64,000 nucleotides of DNA from Prauserella halophila (GCF_024171895.1 NZ_JAMTCQ010000010.1:1-64000), one strand, 5' to 3'. Positions 46,083 through 56,095 are shown, counted from the stretch's first letter. Notes: a model not told the origin generated them from the sequence alone. A program made the numbers and translations.

Positions 46083-48392
46083 TTACTGGCGGGCGCGCTG
46101 CTTGATGCGGGAGGTGAGTTCCTGCACCTGGTCGTAGATGCGGCGGCGCTCGGCCATCTCCTTGCGGATCTTCTTGTCCGCGTGCATGACCGTCGTGTGG
46201 TCGCGCCCGCCGAACGTCTGCCCGATGCGGGGCAGCGACATGTCGGTCAGCTCGCGGCACAGGTACATGGCGATCTGCCGCGCGGTGGCGAGCGCCTTCG
46301 TCTTGCCGGGGCCGCACAGGTCGTCGACCGTCACGTCGAAGAAGTCGGCCGTCACGCCCATGATCGTCGAGGCGCTGATCTCCGGTGCCTGTGAATCGGG
46401 AATCAGGTCGCGCAGCACGATCTCGGCGAGCCCGACGTCCACCGGCTGCTGGTTCAGCGACGCGAACGCGGTGACGCGGATGAGCGCGCCCTCGAGCTCG
46501 CGGATGTTCGCCTCGATCCGCGCGGCGATGAACTCGAGTACGTCACCGGGGACGTCGAGCCGGTCCTGGGCCGCCTTCTTGCGGAGGATCGCGATCCGGG
46601 TCTCGAGCTCGGGCGGCTGGATGTCGGTGATCAGACCCCACTCGAACCGGGTCCGCAGCCGGTCCTCCAGCGTTTCGAGGCGCTTGGGCGGTCGGTCGGA
46701 CGAGACGACGATCTGCTTGTTCGCGTTGTGGAGCGTGTTGAAGGTGTGGAAGAACTCCTCCTGAGTACCTTCCTTGCCTTCGAGGAACTGGATGTCGTCG
46801 ACGAGCAGGATGTCGATGTCGCGGTAGCGCCGCTGGAACGCGACCTTACGATCGTCGCGCAGCGAGTTGATGAAGTCGTTGGTGAACTCTTCGGTCGAGA
46901 CGTACCGCACGCGCATCCCGGGGAACAGCCGCTGGGCGTAGTGCCCGACGGCGTGCAGCAGGTGCGTCTTGCCGAGCCCGGACTCACCCCAGATGAACAG
47001 CGGGTTGTAGGCGCGGGACGGCGCTTCGGCGACGGCGACCGCCGCAGCGTGCGCGAACCGGTTGGACGCACCGATGACGAACGTGTCGAACGTGTACTTC
47101 TCGTTCAGCTTCGTCTTCGACGTCTGCGGCTGGGCGGGAGCGGTGTACGGCTGGCCCGCGGTGGGCTGGCCGGTGAACGACGGCCAGATCTCGTTGGCGG
47201 CGGCCAGCGCCTCGCCTTCCTCGTCGACCTCTTCGTCCGAGTCGGCCAGCGCCTCGAGTCGTGACTGACCCGCCGACTGCGTGGACTGCGCGGACGCCGA
47301 CCCGCCCCCGGATTGCTGTGCTCCGGATTGCTGTGCTCCGGATTGCTGCCCTCCGCCGGACGGCGAATGCCTTCCCGCATGCTGTGAAGCCTCGCCGGAG
47401 CCGTCGCCGGTGGTTGGCGAACCCGGTCCGGCCTGCGGACCGCGAGGGTGCTGCTGGGCGGAACGCGCTGCGGGGCCGGTTCCGTCCGGCGCGGACTGCC
47501 GCCCGGAAGTCTGCGGCTCCGGCGGGTGCTGTCCTGACTGGTGCTGCTCCGAGGTGTGCGGGCCGCCGTTCTGCCCGCCGGAGCGGGTTCCCGGCTGCTG
47601 GGGTGCGGAATGCCGCGGAGTGCCGGGCTGCTGCGGGTACGGCGTCGGGCGTCGGCCCGGTGCCGGCCCCGGCGGTGCCGACGGCCCTGACGACCCCGCC
47701 GGTCCTGCCTGCGCCGACTGCGCTGATTGGGGCGACTGCGCTGACTGGGACGTCTGGGGCCGGTGCGGCGTCGACTGCTCGGCCGACCCCGCGGCGGCCG
47801 AGCCGGAACCGGACTCGGGGGCGTTCGCCGAGGACGGCGTGCCGCTCGAGGGGACACCGGGCGGAGGTGGAGTGTCGTCGCGGATCGGTGGAATGGTCGG
47901 CATGACCATCGTCTCTTCGGCCGGCGACGTCGGCGGGACGCCGGGTGCGCCGGAAGGGCCGGGTCCGTGCGGCGACGCCGGGGAGGTGGACGACGTCGCC
48001 GGGTCGGCACCGGCCGGATGGGGCGTTGCACCGGTGGTGTCGCCGCTCTCGGTGGTGAGGGTGCCTTCCATCCGGCCCGTGGCGGAGTACTGCGGCGGGG
48101 ACGTCGGCCCGTTCGGTGCGGGCGTGCTCTCGGCCGAGTCGACCTTCACGGCGAGGGACACGTCGCGGCCGAGCCTGCGGGACAGAGCGGCGGTGATCGG
48201 CTCCCGCAGCGCGCGCTCGATCGCTTCCTTGGCGAAGTCGCTCGGCGCGGCGAGCAGTGCGGTGCCGTCGAGCAGGCCGATGGGCCGGGTCACGCGCATC
48301 CAGGCGCGCTGCTGGGGCGAGAGCGTGCCGTCGGACAGCTCTTTGACGACCTGTTCCCACACGGAACCCAGGTTCAGCTGTTGCTCAGACAC
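46083..48392 (-). CDS. dnaA: Chromosomal replication initiator DnaA, extended linker
   Basis: The 769-residue protein has all four DnaA domains. Domain I (1-90) is [20 protein letters not shown]. Domain II is a Pro/Gly/Gln/Ser-rich linker of about 330 residues (roughly 95-425). Domain III (from about 430) is the AAA+ ATPase with Walker A ([20 protein letters not shown]) and Walker B ([16 protein letters not shown]). Domain IV binds DnaA boxes ([20 protein letters not shown]). DnaA is usually 450-650 residues, so the linker is long. The GTG at 48392 is chosen because domain I starts there; further-upstream frame is not DnaA-like. Confidence 0.97.
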   Translation of the reverse strand: MSEQQLNLGSVWEQVVKELSDGTLSPQQRAWMRVTRPIGLLDGTALLAAPSDFAKEAIERALREPITAALSRRLGRDVSLAVKVDSAESTPAPNGPTSPPQYSATGRMEGTLTTESGDTTGATPHPAGADPATSSTSPASPHGPGPSGAPGVPPTSPAEETMVMPTIPPIRDDTPPPPGVPSSGTPSSANAPESGSGSAAAGSAEQSTPHRPQTSQSAQSPQSAQSAQAGPAGSSGPSAPPGPAPGRRPTPYPQQPGTPRHSAPQQPGTRSGGQNGGPHTSEQHQSGQHPPEPQTSGRQSAPDGTGPAARSAQQHPRGPQAGPGSPTTGDGSGEASQHAGRHSPSGGGQQSGAQQSGAQQSGGGSASAQSTQSAGQSRLEALADSDEEVDEEGEALAAANEIWPSFTGQPTAGQPYTAPAQPQTSKTKLNEKYTFDTFVIGASNRFAHAAAVAVAEAPSRAYNPLFIWGESGLGKTHLLHAVGHYAQRLFPGMRVRYVSTEEFTNDFINSLRDDRKVAFQRRYRDIDILLVDDIQFLEGKEGTQEEFFHTFNTLHNANKQIVVSSDRPPKRLETLEDRLRTRFEWGLITDIQPPELETRIAILRKKAAQDRLDVPGDVLEFIAARIEANIRELEGALIRVTAFASLNQQPVDVGLAEIVLRDLIPDSQAPEISASTIMGVTADFFDVTVDDLCGPGKTKALATARQIAMYLCRELTDMSLPRIGQTFGGRDHTTVMHADKKIRKEMAERRRIYDQVQELTSRIKQRARQ

Positions 48393-48597
48393 CCTGCTCT
48401 GCTCCCCTCCCCTCGACCTCGTCGACGCGGCCTGTGCATTTCGTTCGTCGACGCGTTTCACCCGGCCGACTCCACCTGTCGACGCGTTCATGAGCACGGT
48501 CTTCACGAGCACGTGCGCGCCGATGATCGGTCACCGACGGCAGCAGTGCAGGTCGAACGGCACCTCCGGCGTGATCAGCGCAGGAAGCATCCCCAAG

Positions 48598-48606
48598 TTG
48601 TCCACA
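48598..48606 (+). promoter_or_regulatory. DnaA box upstream of dnaA
   Basis: TTGTCCACA matches the high-GC actinobacterial DnaA box. It lies about 200 bp upstream of the dnaA start, in the 635-bp divergent gap to rpmH (48393-49027), where no gene is seen. It suits autoregulation of dnaA. Confidence 0.6.
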
Positions 48607-49027
48607 GGCTGTGCATTAATGTACGGCCGACCCCCGAGCCCTCCTACTCGCGGGTCCGTGGGTCGCTCGCCCAGTCTCCCACCTACCGGCGGTGCGGCGC
48701 GTTCCCCTCATCTTCGCGGGCCGAGAAGAGGCAGGTTAACAAGCGCTGGTCTATGCCACAAGCTGTTCATCGAAGCAAGGATTCCACGGTCGACGGCGTG
48801 TCGCCAGTTGAACCGGATCCGTGAGCAGGGGGCCTGCCACAGGGGGTGGTGTCGGGGGTGGCCCGCCGGGTGCGTACCCTTGAAAGGTCTGCCGCCGACA
48901 CCGCGGCGTCACGGCTACCCGGCCGACGAGATGTTCCGATCGGAGAGTATCGCGCCGGGGTTCGTGGCGGATACGAGGACGGTGGCGACCTACAGACCCA
49001 ACGTCGCCAGACCAGGAGAATGACGCC

Positions 49028-49165
49028 GTGAGCAAGCGCACCTTCCAGCCGAACAACCGCCGACGCGCGCGGACCCACGGATTCCGGCTGCGGATGCGTA
49101 CGCGGGCAGGCCGCGCCATCGTGGCCGCCCGTCGTCGCAAGGGCCGTCAGAAGCTGTCCGCCTGA
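49028..49165 (+). CDS. rpmH: 50S ribosomal protein L34
   Basis: This 45-residue basic protein reads [20 protein letters not shown] then [19 protein letters not shown], the full L34 signature. The start is GTG. It is the first gene of the rpmH-rnpA-yidD-yidC-khpB series diverging from dnaA, the classical arrangement. Confidence 0.97.
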   Translation: MSKRTFQPNNRRRARTHGFRLRMRTRAGRAIVAARRRKGRQKLSA

Positions 49166-49195
49166 CCTCGTCTGCTGCCGGTTCCGGGCGCGCGC

Positions 49196-49585
49196 GTGCT
49201 ACCCGCCGACGCTCGCCTGCGGCGCAGTGAGGAATTCCGTGCCGTCATGCGTGGCGGCGTCCGAGCCGGGCGCCGCCGCCTTGTGCTGCACGCGCTCGCC
49301 GAATCGGGCGAGCGGAAGAAGGCAGGGTTCGTCGTGAGCAAGGCCGTGGGCAATTCCGTGGTGCGGCACCGGGTCAGCCGGCGCCTGCGCCACCTTGTCG
49401 CGGACCGGCTCGGAACCCTGCCGGACAGTTGCGCGTTGGTCGTACGAGCGCTTCCGCCTGCCGCCGGGGCGAGCAGTGCGGAGTTGGGCTCGGACCTCGA
49501 CGCGGCGTTGCGGCGGTTGAAGCTTGCCGGTGCCACGAGCGCTGCACCGGAGGCCCCCCGCGACAGCAATGGACGAACGGTGTGA
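49196..49585 (+). CDS. rnpA: Ribonuclease P protein component
   Basis: The 129-residue basic protein has the RNR motif region KKAGFVVSKAVGNSVVRHRV then SRRLRHLVADRLG. It assists the RNase P RNA in maturing tRNA 5-prime ends. The start is GTG at 49196. It overlaps yidD by four bases (GTGA), so translation is coupled. A Ser/Ala/Asp tail follows the core. Confidence 0.95.
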   Translation: MLPADARLRRSEEFRAVMRGGVRAGRRRLVLHALAESGERKKAGFVVSKAVGNSVVRHRVSRRLRHLVADRLGTLPDSCALVVRALPPAAGASSAELGSDLDAALRRLKLAGATSAAPEAPRDSNGRTV

Positions 49586-49926
49586 GTGAGCAGCAGCCGG
49601 TCACCGAGCACCAGGATGGTGCGGGCGACCACGACGAGACGACACATGCGGCTCCGCGACCGACGCCGGTCGCGTGGATTCTGCTGCTCCCGATCCGCTT
49701 CTACCGCAAGGTGATCGCCCCCTTCCTGCCTCCGATGTGCCGGTTCAATCCGAGCTGCAGCGCATACGCGGCCGAGTCGTTGACCAAGCACGGCGCGGCG
49801 CGGGGCAGTTATCTCGCCGTTCGCAGACTGCTGCGGTGCGGTCCGTGGACCGACCCGGGACGGGACCCCGTGCCCGAGACGTTCAGCCTCCGGCGTCAAC
49901 CCCCTGGTATATCTACCGAGGAGTAG
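49582..49926 (+). CDS. yidD: Membrane protein insertion efficiency factor YidD
   Basis: The 114-aa protein has an acidic N-terminus, then the YidD domain: PIRFYRKVIAPFLPPMCRFN and PSCSAYAAESLTKHGAARGS then LLRCGPWTDPGRDPVPE. The GTG overlaps the rnpA stop. It aids YidC-dependent insertion; yidC follows four bases after its stop. Confidence 0.95.
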   Translation: MSEQQPVTEHQDGAGDHDETTHAAPRPTPVAWILLLPIRFYRKVIAPFLPPMCRFNPSCSAYAAESLTKHGAARGSYLAVRRLLRCGPWTDPGRDPVPETFSLRRQPPGISTEE

Positions 49927-49930
49927 CTCA

Positions 49931-51076
49931 GTGCTCGACTTTATCTACTACCCTGTGTCGTTCATCTTGTGGTGCTGGCACAAGGTGTTCGGCTTCGTCT
50001 TCGGGCCGGACAACGCCATTGCCTGGATTCTCGGCATTGTCTTCCTGACCTTCACCGTGCGCGGCATCCTCTTCAAGCCGTTCGTCAAGCAGGTCCGGTC
50101 GATGAAGAAGATGCAGGACTTCGCCCCCGAGGTGAAGAAGCTGCAGAAGAAGTACGCCAACGACCGGCAGAAGCAAGCGACGGAGATGCGCAAGCTACAG
50201 CAGGAGCACGGGGTCAACCCGCTCGGCAGCTGCCTGCCGATGCTGCTGCAGATTCCCGTGTTCATCGGTCTGAACTGGGTGCTGCGCAACTTCCAGGAGG
50301 GAAGGCCGGACAACTACTTCTTCGACGCGGCGGAAGTCGACTCGTACGTCAACGCCAAGCTGTTCGGCATCAACATCGGTGACGCGATCAACCACTTCGG
50401 CTTCGCCGGCCAGTCGGACGAGTGGAACTGGGAAGTCGCGCCGCTCGCGATCCCGTTGATGATCATCGCAGCGATCGCCACGCACCTCACGGCCCGTCAC
50501 TCGGTGGCGCGCCAGAACCCGGCGTCGGCTTCGCAGCAGACGGCCATGATGAACAAGCTGACGCTGTACATCTTCCCGTTCGGTGTCCTCATCTTCGGTG
50601 CCTTCTTCCCGATCGGCCTGCTCATCTACTGGCTCGCGAACAACGGCTGGACCCTCGGCCAGCAGCGCTTGGTCTACGGCCGCATCGACCGTGAAGAGGA
50701 GCAGAAGAAGCTCGAGGAGAAGGAGAAGCGCGACAACCTCGCGCCCAAGCCGGGCCAGAAGCCGAAGGCGGGCCAGAAGCCGAACAAGCCGCAGCCGGGC
50801 CAGAAGCCGGCCACGCAGAACAAGCAGGCGTCGGACGAGGCTTCCGACTCGGCCGAATCCGGCTCCGAGGGCGATCCGGGCAAGGTCTCGGCGCAGTCGT
50901 CCACGGGCAATACCAACGGCAGCGGCACGTCGCAGAAGAACGGCACCTCGCAGAAGAGCGGCAGCAGCGCCAAGAGCGGTAACAGCGCCAAGGGCGGCGC
51001 ATGGGCCAAGAACGGCGGCAACAAGCAGCGGCCTGCCGGTCAGGGCAAGAAGTCCAAGGGCGGCAAGCGCCGCTGA
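49931..51076 (+). CDS. yidC: Membrane protein insertase YidC
   Basis: The 381-residue insertase has five membrane segments: WILGIVFLTFTVRGILFKPF (conserved Arg in the groove), the cytoplasmic loop VKQVRSMKKMQDFAPEVKKL, LPMLLQIPVFIGLNWVL, and LYIFPFGVLIFGAFFPIGLL. The C-terminal tail (about 255-381) is Lys/Gln/Gly/Ser-rich, with KPGQKPKAGQKPNK-type repeats, and is likely disordered and ribosome-facing. It inserts proteins alone or with SecYEG. GTG start. Confidence 0.96.
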   Translation: MLDFIYYPVSFILWCWHKVFGFVFGPDNAIAWILGIVFLTFTVRGILFKPFVKQVRSMKKMQDFAPEVKKLQKKYANDRQKQATEMRKLQQEHGVNPLGSCLPMLLQIPVFIGLNWVLRNFQEGRPDNYFFDAAEVDSYVNAKLFGINIGDAINHFGFAGQSDEWNWEVAPLAIPLMIIAAIATHLTARHSVARQNPASASQQTAMMNKLTLYIFPFGVLIFGAFFPIGLLIYWLANNGWTLGQQRLVYGRIDREEEQKKLEEKEKRDNLAPKPGQKPKAGQKPNKPQPGQKPATQNKQASDEASDSAESGSEGDPGKVSAQSSTGNTNGSGTSQKNGTSQKSGSSAKSGNSAKGGAWAKNGGNKQRPAGQGKKSKGGKRR

Positions 51077-51137
51077 TGCGCGCGGCGCCCGCCTTCCGTA
51101 ACAAGACCTCGCCTGAGGGCTCGAGAGGAGAAGCGAC

Positions 51138-51758
51138 ATGTCCGAGACCGCAGAGGTGATCGGCACGGAAGAGGAGAAGGCCGCGGCGTCCGGGGCCGGT
51201 GACGAGACCGCCGGTGACTCCCCCGAGACGGGTGCGGCCGATTCGGCCGACGCGCCGGAGTCGGGTGAGGAGACGTCGGGCGACGAGAGGTCGGGCGAGA
51301 GCGATCTCGTCCGCGAAGGCGATATCGCGGGCGACTACCTGGAGCGGTTGCTCGATCTGCTCGACTACGACGGTGACATCGACCTCGACGTCGAGGCCGG
51401 TCGCGCGATCGTCAGTATCGAAGGCGGCGACGACCTCGAGAAGCTCGTCGGCTCACGCGGGAACGTGCTCGAGGCACTGCAGGAGCTGACCCGGCTGGCG
51501 GTTCAGCAGGAAACCGGATCGCGCAGTCGGCTGATGCTCGACGTCGCGGGCTGGCGCGCCGGCCGGCGCGAGGAGCTCCGCAGGATCGGCCGGACGGCGG
51601 GCGAGAACGTGGCCAAGTCGGGCGAGAAGGAGAAGCTCCAGCCGATGAGCCCCTTCGAGCGCAAGGTCGTGCACGACGCGGTCGCGGAGGTCGAGGGCGT
51701 CACGAGCGAGAGTGAGGGCGAGGAGCCAAAGCGGCGCGTGGTGGTCGTCCCCGAGTAG
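51138..51758 (+). CDS. Jag/KhpB RNA-binding protein (KH-R3H)
   Basis: The 206-aa protein has an acidic Glu/Asp/Ser-rich N-terminus (1-60), a KH-like domain (GDIDLDVEAGRAIVSIEGGD, KLVGSRGNVLEALQELTRLA) and an R3H domain (SPFERKVVHDAVAEVEGVTS). Jag/KhpB proteins bind RNA and are linked to cell-envelope and division control. It follows yidC by 61 bp and is probably in the same operon, which ends at the hairpin at 51773. Confidence 0.93.
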   Translation: MSETAEVIGTEEEKAAASGAGDETAGDSPETGAADSADAPESGEETSGDERSGESDLVREGDIAGDYLERLLDLLDYDGDIDLDVEAGRAIVSIEGGDDLEKLVGSRGNVLEALQELTRLAVQQETGSRSRLMLDVAGWRAGRREELRRIGRTAGENVAKSGEKEKLQPMSPFERKVVHDAVAEVEGVTSESEGEEPKRRVVVVPE

Positions 51759-51772
51759 AAACGATCGTCAGC

Positions 51773-51814
51773 AGAAGCGGCCCGTCGGAATCAGCGATCC
51801 GACGGGCCGCTTCT
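51773..51814 (+). terminator. Strong hairpin terminator after khpB
   Basis: AGAAGCGGCCCGTCGGA (51773-51789) and its complement (51798-51814) form a perfect 17-bp stem with an 8-nt loop, 14 bp after the khpB stop. Confidence 0.92.
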
Positions 51815-52012
51815 GTGTGTTCGGGGTGGACCGCTCCCCCGCGCTCCGCTGTGCTCCGACCGGGCGGGATCGGGTCGGGCAAACGGCTCGACGAGACTCC
51901 GGCGGTCGGCGTCCGTTCCGGCGCGGGGCCGGGTCGGAACGGATGGGACCGAATCGGCTGAGGAGCCGCAGTGGTCCATGGCTCCCCGCGCGGCTGGGCC
52001 GGACGTGTCGTG

Positions 52013-52026
52013 GTTTCACGTGGAAC
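52013..52026. promoter_or_regulatory. Degenerate parS site
   Basis: GTTTCACGTGGAAC matches the parS core at 13 of 14 positions compared with GTTTCACGTGAAAC at 53337. Confidence 0.7.
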
Positions 52027-52500
52027 TGAGCACGCGGTGTCGGCGGCTCTCTAAGCGGCAAGGTGGCGCGACGAGGCGGCGTAGCTCGGCGAGTCGGTGC
52101 TGCGGGTATGGAGAGTGACGGTGCGGACGCGGTTGCGGGTGAGATGCGGACCGGCACGGCGTGCGAACACGAACGGCGGGTGTGTCTGAGCGATCGCGTG
52201 GGTACGTGCGGACCGGGCCGGACTCGCGCATCGACACGGTGGCGAAGCCGGGCTGGTGGCGCGGAATCGACGGCGCGGGGCGGCGACTCGGGTTGGCGGC
52301 GCGGGTCGGTGGAGCGGGCCCGGCAGAGCACGACCGGCGATGCTGAGCTCATGACCGGGTACTGCCGACGCGGACCTGACGGAGCTGAGCCGCCGACGCG
52401 GAACCGGAGCAGTTGGCCGGAGCAGCTGGCCGGTGGAGCCGTACCGGTGGAGCTGAACCGGCGGAGTCGTACCGGCGTTCGAGGACCTACCGGAGCGGGG

Positions 52501-52556
52501 CCCCCGATGCCGGGCCCCCGATGCCGGGCCCCCGATGCCGGGCCCCCGATACTGGG
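52501..52556. repeat. Four tandem 14-bp repeats
   Basis: CCCCCGATGCCGGG occurs three times perfectly from 52501, with a fourth variant (CCCCCGATACTGGG) ending at 52556. Non-coding. Confidence 0.9.
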
Positions 52557-52924
52557 ACGTCGATACGGAACCGGCGCCGCCGAACTGGTGCCCTGTACTG
52601 CCGATGCGGACCTGGCGGAGCTGAGCGGCCGACGTGTAACCGGCATGCGGACCTGGCGGCGGTGAACCGACGAAGCGGAACTGCCGGACCTGGGCCGGCG
52701 GCGCCGGATTGGCGATACGCAACCGGTGACCATCGGCCAGAGGACTCTGGACCCGTGGTGCTGTCCCTCCCCTTCCTGGTCCTCCCCTTGAATTGGCGCC
52801 TTTGAGCCCGACGATGCGGCGGACTGGGCCGGCGATACCGAATCGCAGGCCCGCAGCCGAGCCGGGGAGTCGGAGGCAGGACAACGGCCCCGCCGGCCGC
52901 TCGTCGTGAAGGTGTCGAGTCTGC

Positions 52925-53020
52925 TCCCTGACTCCCTGACTCCCTGACTCCCTGACTCCCTGACTCCCTGACTCCCTGACTCCCTGACTCCCTGACTCCC
53001 CGACCCTCCGACCCTCCGAC
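52925..53020. repeat. 8-bp tandem repeat, about twelve copies
   Basis: TCCCTGAC is repeated nine times perfectly (52925-52996), then TCCCCGAC and two CCTCCGAC variants to 53020. Octamer arrays like this are prone to slippage. Confidence 0.92.
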
Positions 53021-53247
53021 TCGTCGGCACCGCGGTACGGCGGTAACCCGGCACGCGCGGGACAGCCATCGTTCGGTCATCCCCACTCGCCCGCCGCTTC
53101 GCGAGTCCGGCGATCGGGGTGCACGCGACAACCCGCCGACCGCTCCGTTCATGACCGACACCGAAACCGGAGTCATCGCCGATGTCGTCGACCGGTGGGA
53201 GCGCGCCAGGGATGGTGGGGGTGGGCTGTTGTGCGCCCACTGTCGAT

Positions 53248-53261
53248 GTTCCACGTGAAAC
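53248..53261. promoter_or_regulatory. parS site
   Basis: GTTCCACGTGAAAC: one substitution from the perfect GTTTCACGTGAAAC palindrome. Upstream of rsmG. Confidence 0.85.
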
Positions 53262-53336
53262 GGTCGTGGACTTCTCCACACCTTCGGACTGTCGACTCGG
53301 TTCGCGCCGACGTTCATGGACAATCGAGCACGGGCC

Positions 53337-53350
53337 GTTTCACGTGAAAC
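53337..53350. promoter_or_regulatory. parS site (perfect palindrome)
   Basis: GTTTCACGTGAAAC is the canonical ParB-binding parS core. It lies 34 bp upstream of the rsmG start. Confidence 0.95.
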
Positions 53351-53383
53351 GCGACGCCCGTGGATCCAGCGAGGAGTTGAGTA

Positions 53384-54091
53384 GTGAGCCGGAACGAACT
53401 GGAGTCCACCACGCCGACGGCGGCGATCGCGGTGTTCGGTGAGCACGTCGATCGTGCGGAACGATTCGTCGGCATGCTGCGCGAAGAGGGAGTCACCCGC
53501 GGACTGATCGGACCGCGGGAGCTGGACCGCCTTTGGGACCGGCACGTCCTCAACTCGGCGGTGTTGGACGACGAGGTTCCACGTGAAACACGAGTCATCG
53601 ACGTGGGATCCGGAGCCGGCCTTCCCGGAGTGCCGTTGGCGATCAGCCGCCCCGATCTCGATATCGTGCTCCTCGAGCCGATGGCACGTCGTGTCGAGTG
53701 GCTCGAAGAGGTCGTGGACGAGCTCGACCTCGACGGCGTCACCGTGGTTCGCGGACGAGCGGAAGAGAAGGCGGTACGCGCACAACTCGATCCCGCAGAG
53801 GTCGTGACGGCTCGTGCGGTCGCTCCTCTTGCCCGCCTCGCCGGCTGGTGTCTGCCACTGGTGCAGGAGTCGGGAAGGTTGATCGCACTCAAAGGTGCCA
53901 GCGCGGCGGAGGAGATCGAGCGGGACAGGGCGGACATCGGCAAGGCCGGCGGCGGCGCACCGCGGATCGCGGAGTGTGGTGGCGACATCCTCGATACGCC
54001 GACGACGGTCGTGGTGATCGAGCGGGTGGCACGACAGCGGCCGGGGTCGCAGCGGAAGCGGTCGAAGAAGAAGGGTCAGCGGAGCACATGA
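53384..54091 (+). CDS. rsmG: 16S rRNA (guanine-527-N7)-methyltransferase RsmG
   Basis: The 235-aa methyltransferase has the GidB/RsmG signature: LDRLWDRHVLNSAVL, VIDVGSGAGLPGVPLAISRP (SAM-binding motif I), IVLLEPMARRVEWLEEVV, and VTARAVAPLARLAGWCLPL. It methylates N7 of G527 in 16S rRNA. The GTG at 53384 is used. A parS site lies inside the gene at 53576-53589. It precedes parA in the conserved rsmG-parA-parB cluster. Confidence 0.96.
   Translation: MSRNELESTTPTAAIAVFGEHVDRAERFVGMLREEGVTRGLIGPRELDRLWDRHVLNSAVLDDEVPRETRVIDVGSGAGLPGVPLAISRPDLDIVLLEPMARRVEWLEEVVDELDLDGVTVVRGRAEEKAVRAQLDPAEVVTARAVAPLARLAGWCLPLVQESGRLIALKGASAAEEIERDRADIGKAGGGAPRIAECGGDILDTPTTVVVIERVARQRPGSQRKRSKKKGQRST
53576..53589. 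promoter_or_regulatory. parS site within rsmG
   Basis: GTTCCACGTGAAAC lies inside rsmG coding sequence, encoding EVPRETR around it. Intragenic parS sites are known in other actinobacteria. Confidence 0.85.
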
Positions 54092-54113
54092 CGAGCAGTT
54101 CCGAGCAAGGCAT

Positions 54114-54127
54114 GTTCCACGTGAAAC
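54114..54127. promoter_or_regulatory. parS site between rsmG and parA
   Basis: GTTCCACGTGAAAC lies in the 76-bp gap just upstream of parA, where ParB binding could also repress parAB transcription. Confidence 0.85.
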
Positions 54128-54167
54128 ACGGCGGCGTCGGGTACGCGCCGATGAAGGGAGAGACTCG

Positions 54168-55073
54168 GTGACCACGCCAGCTGGACAGTCGAAAACCGGC
54201 GGATCGATGCCCATTGCCGAGGAGGCGCTCCGTGCGGCGAAGGTACTCCACCCCGACGAGGGCTTCATGCCGCGTCCGTCGAAGCGCCGCGTCATCACGG
54301 TCGCGAACCAGAAGGGCGGCGTCGGCAAGACGACGAGCACGGTGAACCTCGCTGCGGCACTGGCGATGCACGGCGTGAAAACGCTCGTCATCGACCTGGA
54401 CCCGCAGGGGAACGCGAGTACGGCGATCGACGTGGACCACCGTTCCGGAACACCGTCGGTGTACGAACTGCTCATCGGTGAGGTCTCGATCGTCGAAGCG
54501 GCACAGCCGAGCTCGCAGACCGACAACCTGCTGTGCGTGCCCGCGACGATCGACCTCGCGGGTGCGGAGATCGAGCTGGTGTCGATGCAGTCGCGCGAGT
54601 CGAGGCTGAAGGAGGCGTTGACCAACGAGGCGCTCGCTCAGCTCGACGTCGACTACGTCTTCATCGACTGCCCTCCCTCGCTCGGCCTGCTCACGGTGAA
54701 CGCGCTCGTCTCGGCCCACGAGGTGCTGATCCCGATCCAGTGCGAGTACTACGCACTGGAAGGTCTGGGGCAGCTGCTCAGCAACATCGAACTGGTGCAG
54801 AAGCACCTGAACCGCACGCTGTCGGTGTCGACCATCCTGCTCACCATGTACGACGGCCGCACGAAGCTGGCCGACCAGGTGACGCAGGAAGTCAAGAACC
54901 ACTTCGGTGAGGTCGTCCTGAAGACGATCATCCCGCGCAGTGTGAAGGTCTCGGAGGCTCCCGGATACGGCCAGACGGTGCTGGCCTTCGACCCGGGTTC
55001 ACGTGGCGCCATGAGTTATCTGGACGCCGCACGCGAAGTCGCCGAACGCGGTGTGGAGGGGAAGCAGGAATGA
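54168..55073 (+). CDS. parA: Chromosome-partitioning ATPase ParA
   Basis: The 301-residue Walker ATPase has the deviant Walker [21 protein letters not shown], the switch [14 protein letters not shown], and [20 protein letters not shown]. An N-terminal extension of about 40 residues precedes the core. It moves ParB-bound origins. GTG start with GAAGGGAGAG upstream; its stop overlaps the parB start (ATGA). Confidence 0.97.
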   Translation: MTTPAGQSKTGGSMPIAEEALRAAKVLHPDEGFMPRPSKRRVITVANQKGGVGKTTSTVNLAAALAMHGVKTLVIDLDPQGNASTAIDVDHRSGTPSVYELLIGEVSIVEAAQPSSQTDNLLCVPATIDLAGAEIELVSMQSRESRLKEALTNEALAQLDVDYVFIDCPPSLGLLTVNALVSAHEVLIPIQCEYYALEGLGQLLSNIELVQKHLNRTLSVSTILLTMYDGRTKLADQVTQEVKNHFGEVVLKTIIPRSVKVSEAPGYGQTVLAFDPGSRGAMSYLDAAREVAERGVEGKQE

Positions 55074-56095
55074 ACGAACGCAAAGGCGGCCTCGGCCGCG
55101 GACTGGCAGCGCTGATCCCGACGGGGCCGGCCGAGGACGACTTCGAGGTCGATCCCGAGGCCGAGTCCCATGTGCCGGTCCCCGAGATGGCCGATGTCAA
55201 ACCGCCCGCGGGTGACGAGAGGGGATGGTTCGCCGCCAACGGCGCCGTCGACGACGCACCCGAGGCAGGTGGCGAGGTCGCCGGCGCGGTCTACCGCGAG
55301 GTTCCGCTCGAGGCCATCGAGCGGAACCCGAAGCAGCCTCGGCAGGTCTTCGACGAAGAGGCCCTTGCCGAGTTGGAGCATTCGATCCGCGAGTTCGGCC
55401 TGATGCAGCCGATCGTGGTGCGCGCCCTCCCCGACGCCAAGTTCGAACTCGTCATGGGCGAGCGCCGACTGCGTGCGTCGCAGCGGGCCGGGCTCGAGCA
55501 CATCCCGGCGATCGTGCGGCAGACCGCCGACGAGGCGATGCTGCGGGACGCGCTGCTGGAGAACATTCATCGGGTGCAGCTGAATCCGCTCGAGGAAGCC
55601 GCGGCGTATCAACAGCTGCTCGACGAGTTCGAGGTGACACACGACGAGCTCGCCTCGCGGATCGGGCGCAGTCGGCCGGTCATCACCAACACGATCCGAC
55701 TGCTCCGCCTCCCCCTCCCCGTGCAGCGCCGGGTGGCGGCGGGTGTGCTGTCGGCGGGACACGCGCGGGCGTTGCTGTCGCTCGAGGACGCCGACGCGCA
55801 GGAGGAGCTGGCGGGACGCATCATCTCGGAGGGGCTGTCGGTCCGAGCGACCGAGGAAGCGGTGACCCTCTACAAGAACGGTCCGAAGAAGAAGGAGAAG
55901 AAGGAAGCCAGCAAGCCGGCCGACGAGCCGGGCCTCAAGGAGCTCGCCACGCGGCTGTCGGACAGTTTCGACACGAAGGTGAAGGTCGACCTCGGCCGCC
56001 GGAAGGGCCGTATCGTCGTCGAGTTCGGCTCCGTCGACGACCTCGAGCGCATCGTCGGCCTGATGGACCCGAATAGGAACAAATCGGACACCTGA
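55070..56095 (+). CDS. parB: Chromosome-partitioning protein ParB
   Basis: The 341-aa CTP-dependent clamp starts [20 protein letters not shown] and has a ParB N-terminal domain ([38 protein letters not shown]), the HTH ([28 protein letters not shown]) and the C-terminal dimerisation segment ([20 protein letters not shown]). It binds the parS sites around rsmG-parA. It overlaps parA by four bases. A hairpin follows at 56180. Confidence 0.97.
   Translation: MNERKGGLGRGLAALIPTGPAEDDFEVDPEAESHVPVPEMADVKPPAGDERGWFAANGAVDDAPEAGGEVAGAVYREVPLEAIERNPKQPRQVFDEEALAELEHSIREFGLMQPIVVRALPDAKFELVMGERRLRASQRAGLEHIPAIVRQTADEAMLRDALLENIHRVQLNPLEEAAAYQQLLDEFEVTHDELASRIGRSRPVITNTIRLLRLPLPVQRRVAAGVLSAGHARALLSLEDADAQEELAGRIISEGLSVRATEEAVTLYKNGPKKKEKKEASKPADEPGLKELATRLSDSFDTKVKVDLGRRKGRIVVEFGSVDDLERIVGLMDPNRNKSDT

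Larger units (their letters stand above)
51820..53240. other. Gene-poor, repeat-rich region between khpB and rsmG
   Basis: No frame in this 1.4-kb stretch shows a recognisable protein. It carries degenerate duplications. One example is ACTGCCGA(C/T)GCGGACCTG(A/G)C, which recurs near 52363 and 52598, each time followed by GGAGCTGAGC(C/G)GCCGACG. Two minisatellites and one parS-like site (52013) also lie here. The long open frames on both strands are low-complexity Arg/Pro/Gly translations, the usual high-GC shadow. Confidence 0.55.

Noticed and set aside
52925-53020. Short regular repeats that could suggest a CRISPR array
   Set aside because: Units are 8 bp, contiguous and without spacers; no cas genes nearby. 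It is a minisatellite.
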